Below, in pieces: positions 43,654-52,529 of a DNA stretch of 64,000 bases. Origin of the DNA: an uncultured Granulosicoccaceae bacterium (GTDB lineage: Bacteria > Pseudomonadota > Gammaproteobacteria > Granulosicoccales > Granulosicoccaceae); the NCBI GenBank assembly GCA_937930305.1, contig CALGLE010000019.1:55931-119930 (forward strand). Reading direction: 5' to 3'. A model generated the notes under the pieces. It did no database searches. It saw nothing but the letters and a program-made list of their open reading frames with translations, and was not told where the DNA came from. Each line of letters starts with the position of its first letter. Positions within the stretch are counted from its first letter, which is position 1. The translations under genes and the position numbers were made by a program.

Positions 43654-45339
43654 GTGAATATTCTTTTTATCATGTACGACCAACTGCGCTTTGATTATTT
43701 AAGCTGTGCTGGCCACCCGCATTTACAGACACCGCATTTTGATCGTGTCGCATCCCTCGGTGTTCGATTCACCAACGCCTATGTGCAATCTCCGGTCTGC
43801 GGTGCCAGCAGAATGAGCACCTATACAGGTCGTTACGTCTCATCACACGGCGCACAATGGAACGGAGTTCCATTACGTGTCGGCGAACACACGCTAGGGG
43901 ATCATCTGCGCCAAGCTGGCATGTCGTGCTGGTTAATTGGTAAGACACACATGCGGGTGGACGCTGCCGGCATGGAACGTTTGGGATTGACGCCAGACAA
44001 TGTCATTGGAGCCAGGCAATCCGAGTGTGGATTCGATGTTTGGGTTCGCGATGACGGCTTGTGGGGGCAAGGCCCCGATGGGTTTTATGATCAGAACCGA
44101 TCGCCGTATAACGAGTACCTTAAATCACAAGGCTACGATGGGGATAACCCATGGGCAGATTATGCTAATGCGGGTGTGCATGACGACGCTGACCCCACCA
44201 CACAAGCCAAACCGGGTGATAAGGCCAGTGGTTGGCTGTTTGCCAATGCTGACAAAGCCGCCAATATAAAAGAAAAAGACAGTGAAACCCCGTGGTTAAC
44301 GAGTGAAGCCATTGATTTTCTAGATCAAGCCACCGGGCCTTGGTGCGCACACCTCAGCTACATCAAACCCCACTGGCCATACATCGTGCCAGCGCCTTAT
44401 CACAACATGTACAACGCCAGTCATGTCCTACCCGCCGTTAGAGATGAACAGGAGAAAATCGACCCAACCCCTGTGTACGGCGCTTATCTACAAAATCGCT
44501 TAGCGCAAGCTTTTGGGCAAGACGAGGTGCGCGAGAAAGTAATACCCGCTTATATGGGTCTTATTAAGCAATGCGATGATCAGTTGGGTCGTTTGCTTGA
44601 TCATTTGGAATCCACTGATCAAATGAACAACACGATGATTGTTTTAACTTCAGATCATGGTGATTACTTAGGCGATCATTGGTTGGGTGAGAAAGATCTG
44701 TTTCACGAACCTTCCGTAAAAGTGCCTCTCATTGTGTACGACCCTCGCCCACAAGCTAACACCACTCGTGGCACCACATGCAATGCCTTAGTTGAATCCA
44801 TAGATTTAGCGCCCACTTTTGTCTCAGCCGCCGGTGCCAAAATACCCAACCACATTTTAGAAGGTATTAATTTAGAGCCGTATTTGCACGGTGAGCCCAC
44901 TGAAGATCGTCAATATGTGATTAGCGAATACGACTACTCGCTTACGCCGCAATGTGAAAAATTGGGCGTGGCGTTGGAAGACGCCAGGCTGTTTATGGTA
45001 TTCGACGGGCGTTATAAAATGATGCACTCTTTGGGTGGATTTCGACCGATGTTATTCGACTTACAAACCGACCCTAACGAACTCACCGACCTGGCAAAAG
45101 CAGCCGGTCATTCTCACGTGCTTGACCGTTTATATGATCACTTAGCTGAATGGGGGCTGCGTTTGAGTCAACGGGTCACTAAATCCGATGATGATCTACT
45201 GGCTATGCGCGGCTCATCGGCACGTAAAGGGATATTGCCTTTCATGGTGACGGGCAAAGAAGTGCCAGAAGAATTATCCGCTCGTTATCGAGGCCCGGCC
45301 AGTCAGCGTTATGTCGATTCCGAACCAGGTGAAAGCTAG
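43654..45339 (+). CDS. Type I sulfatase-family enzyme
   Basis: A 561-residue sulfatase/alkaline phosphatase-superfamily protein. The active-site block is SPVCGASRMSTYTG: Cys49 would be converted to formylglycine and Arg53 completes the motif, with Ala in place of the usual Pro (CxAxR). Metal ligands are seen in MYDQLRFDY and in LTSDHGDYLGDH. The middle region VNGDN-type insertion is not informative. There is no signal peptide, so it acts inside the cell. A phosphonate monoester hydrolase is an alternative, since both share this fold. The TRAP operon next to it suggests an imported sulfate ester. Confidence 0.82.
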   Translation: MNILFIMYDQLRFDYLSCAGHPHLQTPHFDRVASLGVRFTNAYVQSPVCGASRMSTYTGRYVSSHGAQWNGVPLRVGEHTLGDHLRQAGMSCWLIGKTHMRVDAAGMERLGLTPDNVIGARQSECGFDVWVRDDGLWGQGPDGFYDQNRSPYNEYLKSQGYDGDNPWADYANAGVHDDADPTTQAKPGDKASGWLFANADKAANIKEKDSETPWLTSEAIDFLDQATGPWCAHLSYIKPHWPYIVPAPYHNMYNASHVLPAVRDEQEKIDPTPVYGAYLQNRLAQAFGQDEVREKVIPAYMGLIKQCDDQLGRLLDHLESTDQMNNTMIVLTSDHGDYLGDHWLGEKDLFHEPSVKVPLIVYDPRPQANTTRGTTCNALVESIDLAPTFVSAAGAKIPNHILEGINLEPYLHGEPTEDRQYVISEYDYSLTPQCEKLGVALEDARLFMVFDGRYKMMHSLGGFRPMLFDLQTDPNELTDLAKAAGHSHVLDRLYDHLAEWGLRLSQRVTKSDDDLLAMRGSSARKGILPFMVTGKEVPEELSARYRGPASQRYVDSEPGES

Positions 45340-46562
45340 AGCAAACTTTTTAGTGTGTCTGTGCCTTGTTGTATTTGACTTGGCGTGACTTCCGTGCCTT
45401 TGTCAATTAACTTACGAGCCAACATATGATCTTTCGCGCTGTTAATCGATTCAACACAAACGACTTTGCTTTCGTGTAAATGATATAGGGCAATAGCCCC
45501 ATCAGATTCACGCAGAACACGATGAGTATTCTCGCCGGGCAGTCCGGCAATCTGTAACTTCATTTTGCCAATGTCTGACCAAAACCATGGGACCGTTTTG
45601 AATTCGGTAGGGGTGTTTGTGGCGATTGTTTTTGCCACACACTTGGCCTGATCCACGGCATTTTGAACCGATTCCAACCGCAAATTCGAATTCGTTTGCC
45701 AATGTGGAAACTGAGCACAATCCCCAATGGCATACACATTCGCAGCCGATGTTTCTAAGCTGGCATTGACCACGACGCCGTTGTCACACTGAATCCCAGC
45801 CTCAGCGGCTAGATCTGTATTAGGTATTGCGCCGATACCAACCAACATAGCATCACAAGTAATCGTTTGAGGCTTTTCGTTGTTTTGCCCACCTGCAGCG
45901 TTTGTCGTCGCTCCTGTAACACGAAAATCTGTGAGATTAAAAATGGTATCTTGGCAGTGCGTTAAGACGTCAATACCCATCAACATTAATCCAGCGAATA
46001 TTTTTTCCGAAATCTCAGGTGCAACGACTCGCCCTAGTAACCGATCGGCCGCTTCTAATACAGTGACTTTCTTACCCAACTCCGATAGACACGCCGCCAA
46101 CTCAAGACCAATGAAGCCTCCACCCAAAACGGCAAATTCGTTCCCACTGGTGACCAGGGCGTGGATGTTATTCGCATCATGGATTGAGCGTAGTGTTAGC
46201 GCATTGCTGCACGAGGCCAGCTCGGGGTGTTCTCGGTTACGCGCTCCAGTGGCTAACACCAAGTAGTCAAACACATGTTGGCTGCCATCACCAAAACTGA
46301 CAACGCCAGATGCCACGTCGATGGATTGTACGCTTTGTTGCACCCATTCAATTTGCGCTTTTTCGTACGCGGAAGCTGCTCGCAGTGGGGTTGCTTCAGG
46401 GTTATCTGAGCGCAAATATTTTTTTGACAGCGGCGGTTTGTGATAAGGCATACCCTCATCGTTATTCACCAGCACAATCTGGCCTTGATAGCCTTCCGCA
46501 CGAAGACTGATCGCGCATTGGCTACCAGCGTGACCTGCGCCGACGATGAGAGTAGTTGTCAT
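45336..46562 (-). CDS. FAD-dependent ferredoxin/rubredoxin reductase-like oxidoreductase
   Basis: A 408-residue two-dinucleotide-binding flavoprotein. The FAD loop is LIVGAGHAGSQCAISLRAEG at residue 4 and the NAD loop FAVLGGGFIGLELAACL at about 142. YAIGDCAQFP closes the FAD site and a C-terminal reductase domain follows, as in ferredoxin reductases of Rieske systems. It lies convergent with the sulfatase (4-base overlap at the ends). It may pass electrons to the Rieske oxygenases at 54-57 kb, although a ferredoxin was not seen. Confidence 0.82.
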   Translation of the reverse strand: MTTTLIVGAGHAGSQCAISLRAEGYQGQIVLVNNDEGMPYHKPPLSKKYLRSDNPEATPLRAASAYEKAQIEWVQQSVQSIDVASGVVSFGDGSQHVFDYLVLATGARNREHPELASCSNALTLRSIHDANNIHALVTSGNEFAVLGGGFIGLELAACLSELGKKVTVLEAADRLLGRVVAPEISEKIFAGLMLMGIDVLTHCQDTIFNLTDFRVTGATTNAAGGQNNEKPQTITCDAMLVGIGAIPNTDLAAEAGIQCDNGVVVNASLETSAANVYAIGDCAQFPHWQTNSNLRLESVQNAVDQAKCVAKTIATNTPTEFKTVPWFWSDIGKMKLQIAGLPGENTHRVLRESDGAIALYHLHESKVVCVESINSAKDHMLARKLIDKGTEVTPSQIQQGTDTLKSLL

Positions 46563-46656
46563 AGGAATGGAAAATATTTGATGACGAATCGACTCGAGAA
46601 CCGCTTAAGACGAGTTGCGCACAGTCGTTGGGTATGGCTTGACTGTTAAAGACAGA

Positions 46657-46941
46657 CTACGCCAATGGCTTGGTGTCTTTTCTGTAGGTGATGGGTACAT
46701 TTTTGCCACACCCTTGTCGATCTGCCGTAGCGCCCGTGTCGCTGTCTGATTTTGCAGCTTGCGGATTTTTCGAACCCGCGTTTCCAACCCCATCGCAATC
46801 TGAACGACCCGATTCTGTATCCTGCGCTTGCACACCACTGGCGCCAACCAACAAAAAGGCTGAGCCTGCGCGAATGAATCGTCGCCGTCCTGAGCGGTTG
46901 ACGGTGACGACAGCATCTGTTTGGGAATTCGTTTTTTTCAT
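46657..46941 (-). CDS. Small Tat-exported protein
   Basis: A 94-residue protein with a twin-arginine signal (SGRRRFIRAGSAFLL) at residues 17-31 and a cut site near SGVQA. The mature part is polar and rich in Asp, Gly and Ser with two Cys, in DCDG and GCGKN. The length and Cys suggest a small redox or metal-binding protein such as a high-potential iron-sulfur protein relative, but only two Cys are present. I do not recognise it. It is preceded by a weak ribosome site. Confidence 0.5.
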   Translation of the reverse strand: MKKTNSQTDAVVTVNRSGRRRFIRAGSAFLLVGASGVQAQDTESGRSDCDGVGNAGSKNPQAAKSDSDTGATADRQGCGKNVPITYRKDTKPLA

Positions 46942-47010
46942 AGTAAAGCCTGGCGGTGCGTCAAACTACCCTATCAACCCATAGGCGTAGCGTCAAATTA
47001 CGCTGGAAAG

Positions 47011-48159
47011 TTACTTTTCGATCACGCCATTATCCAACAAATGCCCACACAGTGCCATCTGTTGATTCACCGCTAGACCAGGTAAATCACGAGGCTGGAA
47101 TGTGGTTTTCTCAGTAAGCCATTCCACCGCTTGGCCCATAGGTTCTTGAAAACACACCACTTGACCATGCGTGCGAATTTTTACTTGTTGCCCCATACGT
47201 TCAACATTGATGATGGCGCTTTTGTTCACAATAAGCGGGGTATGCAACTCCAACGCTTCGGTCGTTGAAGCCAGTATGTGACTCTCAGCTGCTGAGCCCA
47301 ACGCTACTTGATCAGCCAATCTTGAACGGGCTTCGTTAATATTTTCTGGCGTAATTGCACGGGTTAGCCATTGAGCCAAGTCACCCTCCGGGTCGGGCGA
47401 ATCATACGTTTCGGATAACAGCGCCTTACGCAAATTCACATGGCCTTCAGCGGCGACCTGAATAGCTTCTTGTAGTAAATCTCTAATCACAACGGGAAAC
47501 GCACCCAATGTAATATGCAACGAGGGCCCATCGATGTGTGCTAACGCATCGTGCACTAAGCCACGTGGTATATACAATGTGTCACCCGCGTTTAGTATGA
47601 CTTCTTGCTTAACGTCCGTGTGTGGGTTTTGTTCTGGGTCATAATGATCATCAGGAAAAGGCAATTGAATGTCTGATGGATAAAAGCGAAACGTTTTACT
47701 GCCGTTGACTTGCAAGATAAAAACATCGTGTGTGTCATAGTGCGAACGAAAACCCTGATTTCCTGCCGGTGAAAGATACAGATTGGTTTGGCACCGCATT
47801 TGAAAAATTTGGGTGAACACTCTGCACAGATATGCCAAGCCACTAAATTCCTTTTGCGCCTGTGACCAGACCAACGTTGCCCCCGCCTGCATGGGCTGCA
47901 TTAACTGTGATGCATTAACGAGTCGTTGATCATCTGCATAGTCTGAAATAGGAATCTCTTTTTCATGATGCACCAGTTGCACTTCAGGAAAATACACAGA
48001 CCGCGTTGAAAGTAATGTGTTTATATCTTGGATAGATACAACGTCAGAAAAGTAATTTGAATCGCCTCGGGCTATGTGACAATGAGACTGCTCCCAACTG
48101 CGATAAAAGAATTCTTCAAGAGGTAATGGCGCTAAAATATCTGGCTGAAATTTAGTCAT
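47011..48159 (-). CDS. JmjC-domain protein, ribosomal-oxygenase-like
   Basis: A 382-residue 2-oxoglutarate/Fe(II) protein. The iron triad is His140 and Asp142 (FRSHYDTHDVF) and His203 (RGLVHDALA) in a cupin barrel, with FILQVNGSKTFRFY between. This is the pattern of YcfD/MINA53-type ribosomal protein hydroxylases. It is somewhat shorter than MINA53 and similar in size to YcfD (about 370). The C-terminal part is a winged-helix-like region. It could hydroxylate a ribosomal or small peptide substrate. Confidence 0.8.
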   Translation of the reverse strand: MTKFQPDILAPLPLEEFFYRSWEQSHCHIARGDSNYFSDVVSIQDINTLLSTRSVYFPEVQLVHHEKEIPISDYADDQRLVNASQLMQPMQAGATLVWSQAQKEFSGLAYLCRVFTQIFQMRCQTNLYLSPAGNQGFRSHYDTHDVFILQVNGSKTFRFYPSDIQLPFPDDHYDPEQNPHTDVKQEVILNAGDTLYIPRGLVHDALAHIDGPSLHITLGAFPVVIRDLLQEAIQVAAEGHVNLRKALLSETYDSPDPEGDLAQWLTRAITPENINEARSRLADQVALGSAAESHILASTTEALELHTPLIVNKSAIINVERMGQQVKIRTHGQVVCFQEPMGQAVEWLTEKTTFQPRDLPGLAVNQQMALCGHLLDNGVIEK

Positions 48160-48232
48160 ACGCTGTTACCCAATCACGTTATTCTGGTGGCCGATGGCTT
48201 AGATTATACGAAACAACCACTCCAGTACCGCT

Positions 48233-49402
48233 ATGGCCATAGAGACAATCAATAATTCCCTTTCACAAAGAGTGAATGCACTGCAGCCGTCAAAAATTCG
48301 CGAAGTGGCGGAAGCGGGTATGACGATGGACGGGGTTATTCCGCTTTGGTTTGGCGAAGGTGCCTGGCCCACCAGCAATGCCATTGTGGCTGCGGCTGTG
48401 GATTCACTGCAAGCCGGCAATCATAAGTATCAGCCCAACAATGGCGCGCCAAGCTTGCGACAAGCGGTTTGCGCCTACAGCGCAAAGCAACTCGATTGCC
48501 AGTTATCGTCCGATCAAGTCACTGTCACACCATCCGGCATGCAAGGGCTCATGTTAAGCGCAGAACTGTTGATCTCCCACGGGGATCGTGTGGTGATAAT
48601 CGAACCTGTGTGGCCAAACATCAGCGAATGTTTCAAGGCCATGGGCGCAAACATTCATCCTGTGCCGTTACATGAACAAGCGGCCCATTGGGTGTTGGAT
48701 CTTAACGAATTGATCGCAGCTCTCACCCCCAACACCCAAGTTTTGGTCGTGAATTCGCCAAATAACCCAACCGGCTGGACACTGAATGCCGAAGATCAAG
48801 TCGCCTTACTGTCTCATTGCCGGCAGTACGGCATTTGGATTGTTGCTGATGACGTGTATTCTCGCTTGTACCGCCACGCCTCGCATGCACCTTCGTTTTT
48901 AAGCATCTGTGATAAGCACGATCGCGTGATATCCGTTAATTCTTTTTCGAAAAGTTGGTCAATGACCGGATGGCGTTTAGGTTGGATGGTAACCCCACCT
49001 GAATGTGAGGCCAAACTCGGCCAACTGACCGAATTTAATACTTCATGCACACCGGGTTTTGTTCAAGAAGCTGGGGTGGTGGCACTAGAACACGGCGAGG
49101 ATAATATTCGACAACTCAACGCACGAATTCAAGCTGGCTATGAATTAACCTCACGTGAACTTAAAGCTCTGCCCAAAGTAAATTTTATCGAATCGGATGG
49201 CGCTTTCTATGCCTTTTTTAAAGTCCATGGGCTCACCGATAGCCACCAAGCGGCAATGGATATCTTAGTGAACACGAAAGTGGGATTAGCGCCAGGGGTA
49301 GCGTTTGGCAACGCAGGCGAAGGCTATTTGCGATTGTGCTACGCACAACCGGTTGAGGTGCTGCAAGAAGCATTCGAGCGATTAAAACCTTACTTATCCT
49401 GA
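48233..49402 (+). CDS. Class I/II PLP-dependent aminotransferase
   Basis: A 389-residue fold-type I aminotransferase. The NSPNNPTGWTL motif, the pyridine-binding VADDVYSRLYR and the PLP Lys in SFSKSWSMTGWRLGW are present. The C-terminal Arg is in EGYLRLCYAQP. It resembles the aspartate/aromatic aminotransferase group. It is divergent from the JmjC gene and ends at a strong terminator. The amino donor cannot be told. Confidence 0.88.
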   Translation: MAIETINNSLSQRVNALQPSKIREVAEAGMTMDGVIPLWFGEGAWPTSNAIVAAAVDSLQAGNHKYQPNNGAPSLRQAVCAYSAKQLDCQLSSDQVTVTPSGMQGLMLSAELLISHGDRVVIIEPVWPNISECFKAMGANIHPVPLHEQAAHWVLDLNELIAALTPNTQVLVVNSPNNPTGWTLNAEDQVALLSHCRQYGIWIVADDVYSRLYRHASHAPSFLSICDKHDRVISVNSFSKSWSMTGWRLGWMVTPPECEAKLGQLTEFNTSCTPGFVQEAGVVALEHGEDNIRQLNARIQAGYELTSRELKALPKVNFIESDGAFYAFFKVHGLTDSHQAAMDILVNTKVGLAPGVAFGNAGEGYLRLCYAQPVEVLQEAFERLKPYLS

Positions 49403-49411
49403 TCGCTTGAA

Positions 49412-49445
49412 TGCCTAACGATAGTGTTCTTTCTATCGTTAGGCA
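49412..49445. terminator. Bidirectional terminator between aminotransferase and DUF2330 genes
   Basis: TGCCTAACGATAG (49412-49424) pairs perfectly over 13 bp with CTATCGTTAGGCA (49433-49445) around an 8-base loop. It lies between convergent genes, 10 and 16 bases from their stops. Confidence 0.85.
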
Positions 49446-49460
49446 CCGTAGGCATAACAA

Positions 49461-51200
49461 TCAATCGCGTTTTAGCAACTGCACGTCCTTCGTTGTTCTA
49501 CGACGCAACCACAAAGCGCCAAACAAAGCAATGAGAGCCGGTCCAGCTGCACCTAAGAAGCCATTAGAACTGCTTGAGCTTTCAACCACAGGAGTGATAA
49601 CCGGGTTCTCAACCCCACCTTCAATCACGCCGCCTTCGACACTGCCATCAGCGCTAATAATTAAAGGCGTAAGGTTGGCTTGGAATTCAATTTCAGGCTC
49701 GGCATCCGCTGATGTTCTTTGACGCTCAAACGTCGCGGGCTGATCATTCACCGGTTCAGGAACGGGTTGTCCGAAAAATGGCAAAGGTTGCCCACTGACA
49801 TCCATAACCAACTCACCCTCACGACCGGTTCCTTCGCCCAAAGTCAGCTTCCAGTTCGACACATTGTTTTCGCAACTGGCAAAAATAGACGCCTCTCGGG
49901 TGCGAGACTGGTCTGGCATGCTCGTGTTGTAGTTAAACGTAGGGTCAACAGTCATTTCATCAGCGGATAAGGTGGTATACAAACGCGTCATATAAGAACC
50001 TTCGGGAACCAAGGCCACACTGTTTTGTAACGGTTCGAGTTCGCGGGTGACTAAAAACTCGCCCATTTCCACCCTAGCCGTTTGCAATTCATCTGGCGAA
50101 TAAACTGCCTTAAGCTGATCAGAGTTGAAATACAGATCGGTTGAAAAACCTGTAGGTAATGGCAGAATGATTTGCAGTCGCGCCAATGCGGCATTGACAT
50201 TGGTGCTGTTGTTTAAGCTGGCCGTCAGGTACTCGGCGTCATTGGTAATACCATCCAACAACGCTAAGTTGCTCTCTATACCTGCTGGCGAGGTTAGAAA
50301 ATCGGTGACGTCCGAATTAACCGATCCAGCAAAATCCGTTGCAAAGCCTTGTCCACCCGATTCATCCATCGCATCTGTAATCAACGTTTGGTAACTGCCA
50401 TAAGCATTCGCAGAACCAGCAAACCAATTCAAGCGTGTGTAGTTGGGAATCACATGCTTATAGTTCTCTGGAATAGCACGGCCAAGTTGATCATTCACCA
50501 CCCAAATAAGTACACCCATGTCATCTTCAGCAGCAATAGCCGTCAATCGGATCGGCACCATAGGCCGGTCACTGGCATATTTTAAGATGATCGGTTGAAT
50601 ACTGCCGCTGGATTCCCCACTGCGAAGTTTTACCGCAACGAATTTCATACCGGCATTCACATAGGGATCGATGAGTTCTTCACCGCGATCGGTGACGAGG
50701 TAATTATTCTCTGCCAACCATAGGGACATATCGTCAGGATTATCACTGCTTACCACTTGAAAGTTAAATGGCCCTAATGACAACTCTTCTTCTATGACAA
50801 CCCCACCACCGTCTGCCACTTCAGCCTGCGGAGCGTCTGTTGGTGCGGCAACAAGCACCAAATCATCTTGGGGGCAAACGTTACCTTCGGTCGATAAATT
50901 GAACAGGGGTTGAGTTGCAAAATCTAAGTCGTTGAACGTGGTATCGGACCCGATGGATATTTCTGGGGAGTCGGGTACTGGGATGACCCAGCTGAAATCC
51001 TCTGCGTTGCCGGTGTATTGAATGCGCACCATGGCAGTCACTGAGCCGGCTTCTTGGCGAAAAACAATTTGTTCAGCCGCCTGATTGATGGGAATGGTGG
51101 TGCAGAAAAAACCTCCACAAGCGTTGGCTGCCATGGGCACTGATGTAGCCACAACGGCTAGGCCGAGGGTCAAGCCAGCAGAAATCGACGTTTTCAACAT
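49461..51200 (-). CDS. DUF2330 surface-type protein with C-terminal membrane anchor
   Basis: A 579-residue exported protein from the ATG at 51200 (AAGGA upstream); a longer frame to 51287 has no signal peptide start. Residues 1-27 form the signal, then ACGGFFC marks the start of DUF2330. The body has FSWVIPVPD and the KYASDRPMVPIRLTA block typical of the family. The C-terminus is tripartite: a Ser-rich stretch, a membrane helix and an Arg-rich end (LWLRRRTTK), like a sorting or anchoring signal. It is a single gene. DUF2330 has no known function. Confidence 0.82.
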   Translation of the reverse strand: MLKTSISAGLTLGLAVVATSVPMAANACGGFFCTTIPINQAAEQIVFRQEAGSVTAMVRIQYTGNAEDFSWVIPVPDSPEISIGSDTTFNDLDFATQPLFNLSTEGNVCPQDDLVLVAAPTDAPQAEVADGGGVVIEEELSLGPFNFQVVSSDNPDDMSLWLAENNYLVTDRGEELIDPYVNAGMKFVAVKLRSGESSGSIQPIILKYASDRPMVPIRLTAIAAEDDMGVLIWVVNDQLGRAIPENYKHVIPNYTRLNWFAGSANAYGSYQTLITDAMDESGGQGFATDFAGSVNSDVTDFLTSPAGIESNLALLDGITNDAEYLTASLNNSTNVNAALARLQIILPLPTGFSTDLYFNSDQLKAVYSPDELQTARVEMGEFLVTRELEPLQNSVALVPEGSYMTRLYTTLSADEMTVDPTFNYNTSMPDQSRTREASIFASCENNVSNWKLTLGEGTGREGELVMDVSGQPLPFFGQPVPEPVNDQPATFERQRTSADAEPEIEFQANLTPLIISADGSVEGGVIEGGVENPVITPVVESSSSSNGFLGAAGPALIALFGALWLRRRTTKDVQLLKRD

Positions 51201-51380
51201 GGTCCATCCTTTGATCTGAGTTTGTATTTGGGAATTTATACCCAATTTAATAAAAATGCAACTGGGTAATACCGGTCCTATTCCCATAGGTTGTTCCTAT
51301 CCACAAAGCAAGGAAGCCTGCACGATGGTCTGGAATTTTGTTTTTATTTGATGCAGTGATCCAGCTTCATTTAAGCTGGA

Positions 51381-52391
51381 GTGATGAGCCAAACATCAAT
51401 AAATAAACGCCAATTGGGCAAAACGCCTCTACGCCTTTCCGAACTGGGCCTTGGCTGCGCTGCCATGGCAGGCAATCACCGCCCCGTCAGCAATCACGAC
51501 ATTAAACATGCCATCAAGTCTGGACTGGACGCCGGCATTGAATTTGTCGACACCGCACCGTTTTATGGTTTTGGTCGTAGTGAACATTTTGTCGGTGCTG
51601 GCATTCGAGGCAAACAGAAAATTGTTTTGTCGACTAAGGCGGGTCGAGTGTTAAAAAAACAACCGATACCGAAAGAGCTAGCAGCGGACTGGCCCGGTAG
51701 TTTTCCATTTAACCCCGTTTACGATTACACCTACGACGGCGTAATGCGTTCCTACGAAGACAGCTTGCAGCGATTAGGGGTCAGTAAAATCGATGTCTTA
51801 CTGCTGCATGATATTGGGGAAATGCAACATGGGCCAGAATTAAACAAACGATTGTTCGCTGATGCGATGTCGGGTGGGTACAAAGCCCTAGACGAATTAA
51901 GAGCCGCTGGTGAAATTCAAGCGATTGGGCTGGGGGTTAACGAACGTGAAGTGTGCCTGGCGGCGATGGAACATGGCCAATGGGATGCGTTCTTGTTAGC
52001 AGGACGCTACACACTTTTAGAACAAACGCCGCTACACGATTTATTGCCTGCGTGCGAAAAAGCCGGCACTGGCATCATACTAGGAGGGCCCTACAATTCA
52101 GGAGTTTTAGCCGGTGGGGATACCTGGAACTACGCCAAAGCTCCCGAAAATGTGATGCATAAAGCACAGCGGATAGCCAAAGTGTGTGAATCGCATGGCG
52201 TAAATTTATCTGCCGCAGCACTGCAATTCCCCTTAGGTTGCACCCTTGTCGCCAGCGTCATACCGGGCGCAAGAAGCGAGGCCGAAATGCTGCAAAACTT
52301 AGCCTGGTTTGATTCCACCATTCCCACATCCTTATGGAGTGACTTGCAAAACGAAAAACTGTTGGATGAACAAGCGCCCCTACCGTCTTAA
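51381..52391 (+). CDS. Aldo/keto reductase
   Basis: A 336-residue AKR. The catalytic set is visible: Asp and Tyr in FVDTAPFYG, Lys in VLSTKAGR and His in VLLLHDIG. It is similar to the D-threo-aldose 1-dehydrogenase/L-fucose dehydrogenase and pyridoxal dehydrogenase subgroup. Start is GTG 51381 or ATG 51384. It is the first of five co-directional genes with the dienelactone hydrolase, ureohydrolase and two Rieske oxygenases; a role in oxidising an aldehyde or lactol of that route is possible. Confidence 0.85.
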   Translation: MMSQTSINKRQLGKTPLRLSELGLGCAAMAGNHRPVSNHDIKHAIKSGLDAGIEFVDTAPFYGFGRSEHFVGAGIRGKQKIVLSTKAGRVLKKQPIPKELAADWPGSFPFNPVYDYTYDGVMRSYEDSLQRLGVSKIDVLLLHDIGEMQHGPELNKRLFADAMSGGYKALDELRAAGEIQAIGLGVNEREVCLAAMEHGQWDAFLLAGRYTLLEQTPLHDLLPACEKAGTGIILGGPYNSGVLAGGDTWNYAKAPENVMHKAQRIAKVCESHGVNLSAAALQFPLGCTLVASVIPGARSEAEMLQNLAWFDSTIPTSLWSDLQNEKLLDEQAPLPS

Positions 52392-52529
52392 CTGCACATT
52401 ACTTAACGACTGGCCTAAGTTTACAAAACGGGTTCGGCACATGAAGTTCCAAGGTGTTTGCACATTTGGCTGGTATATTTGATAGCAACAATCTTCACAC
52501 CCATAACTGAAGTTATACCGGAGAGAACG

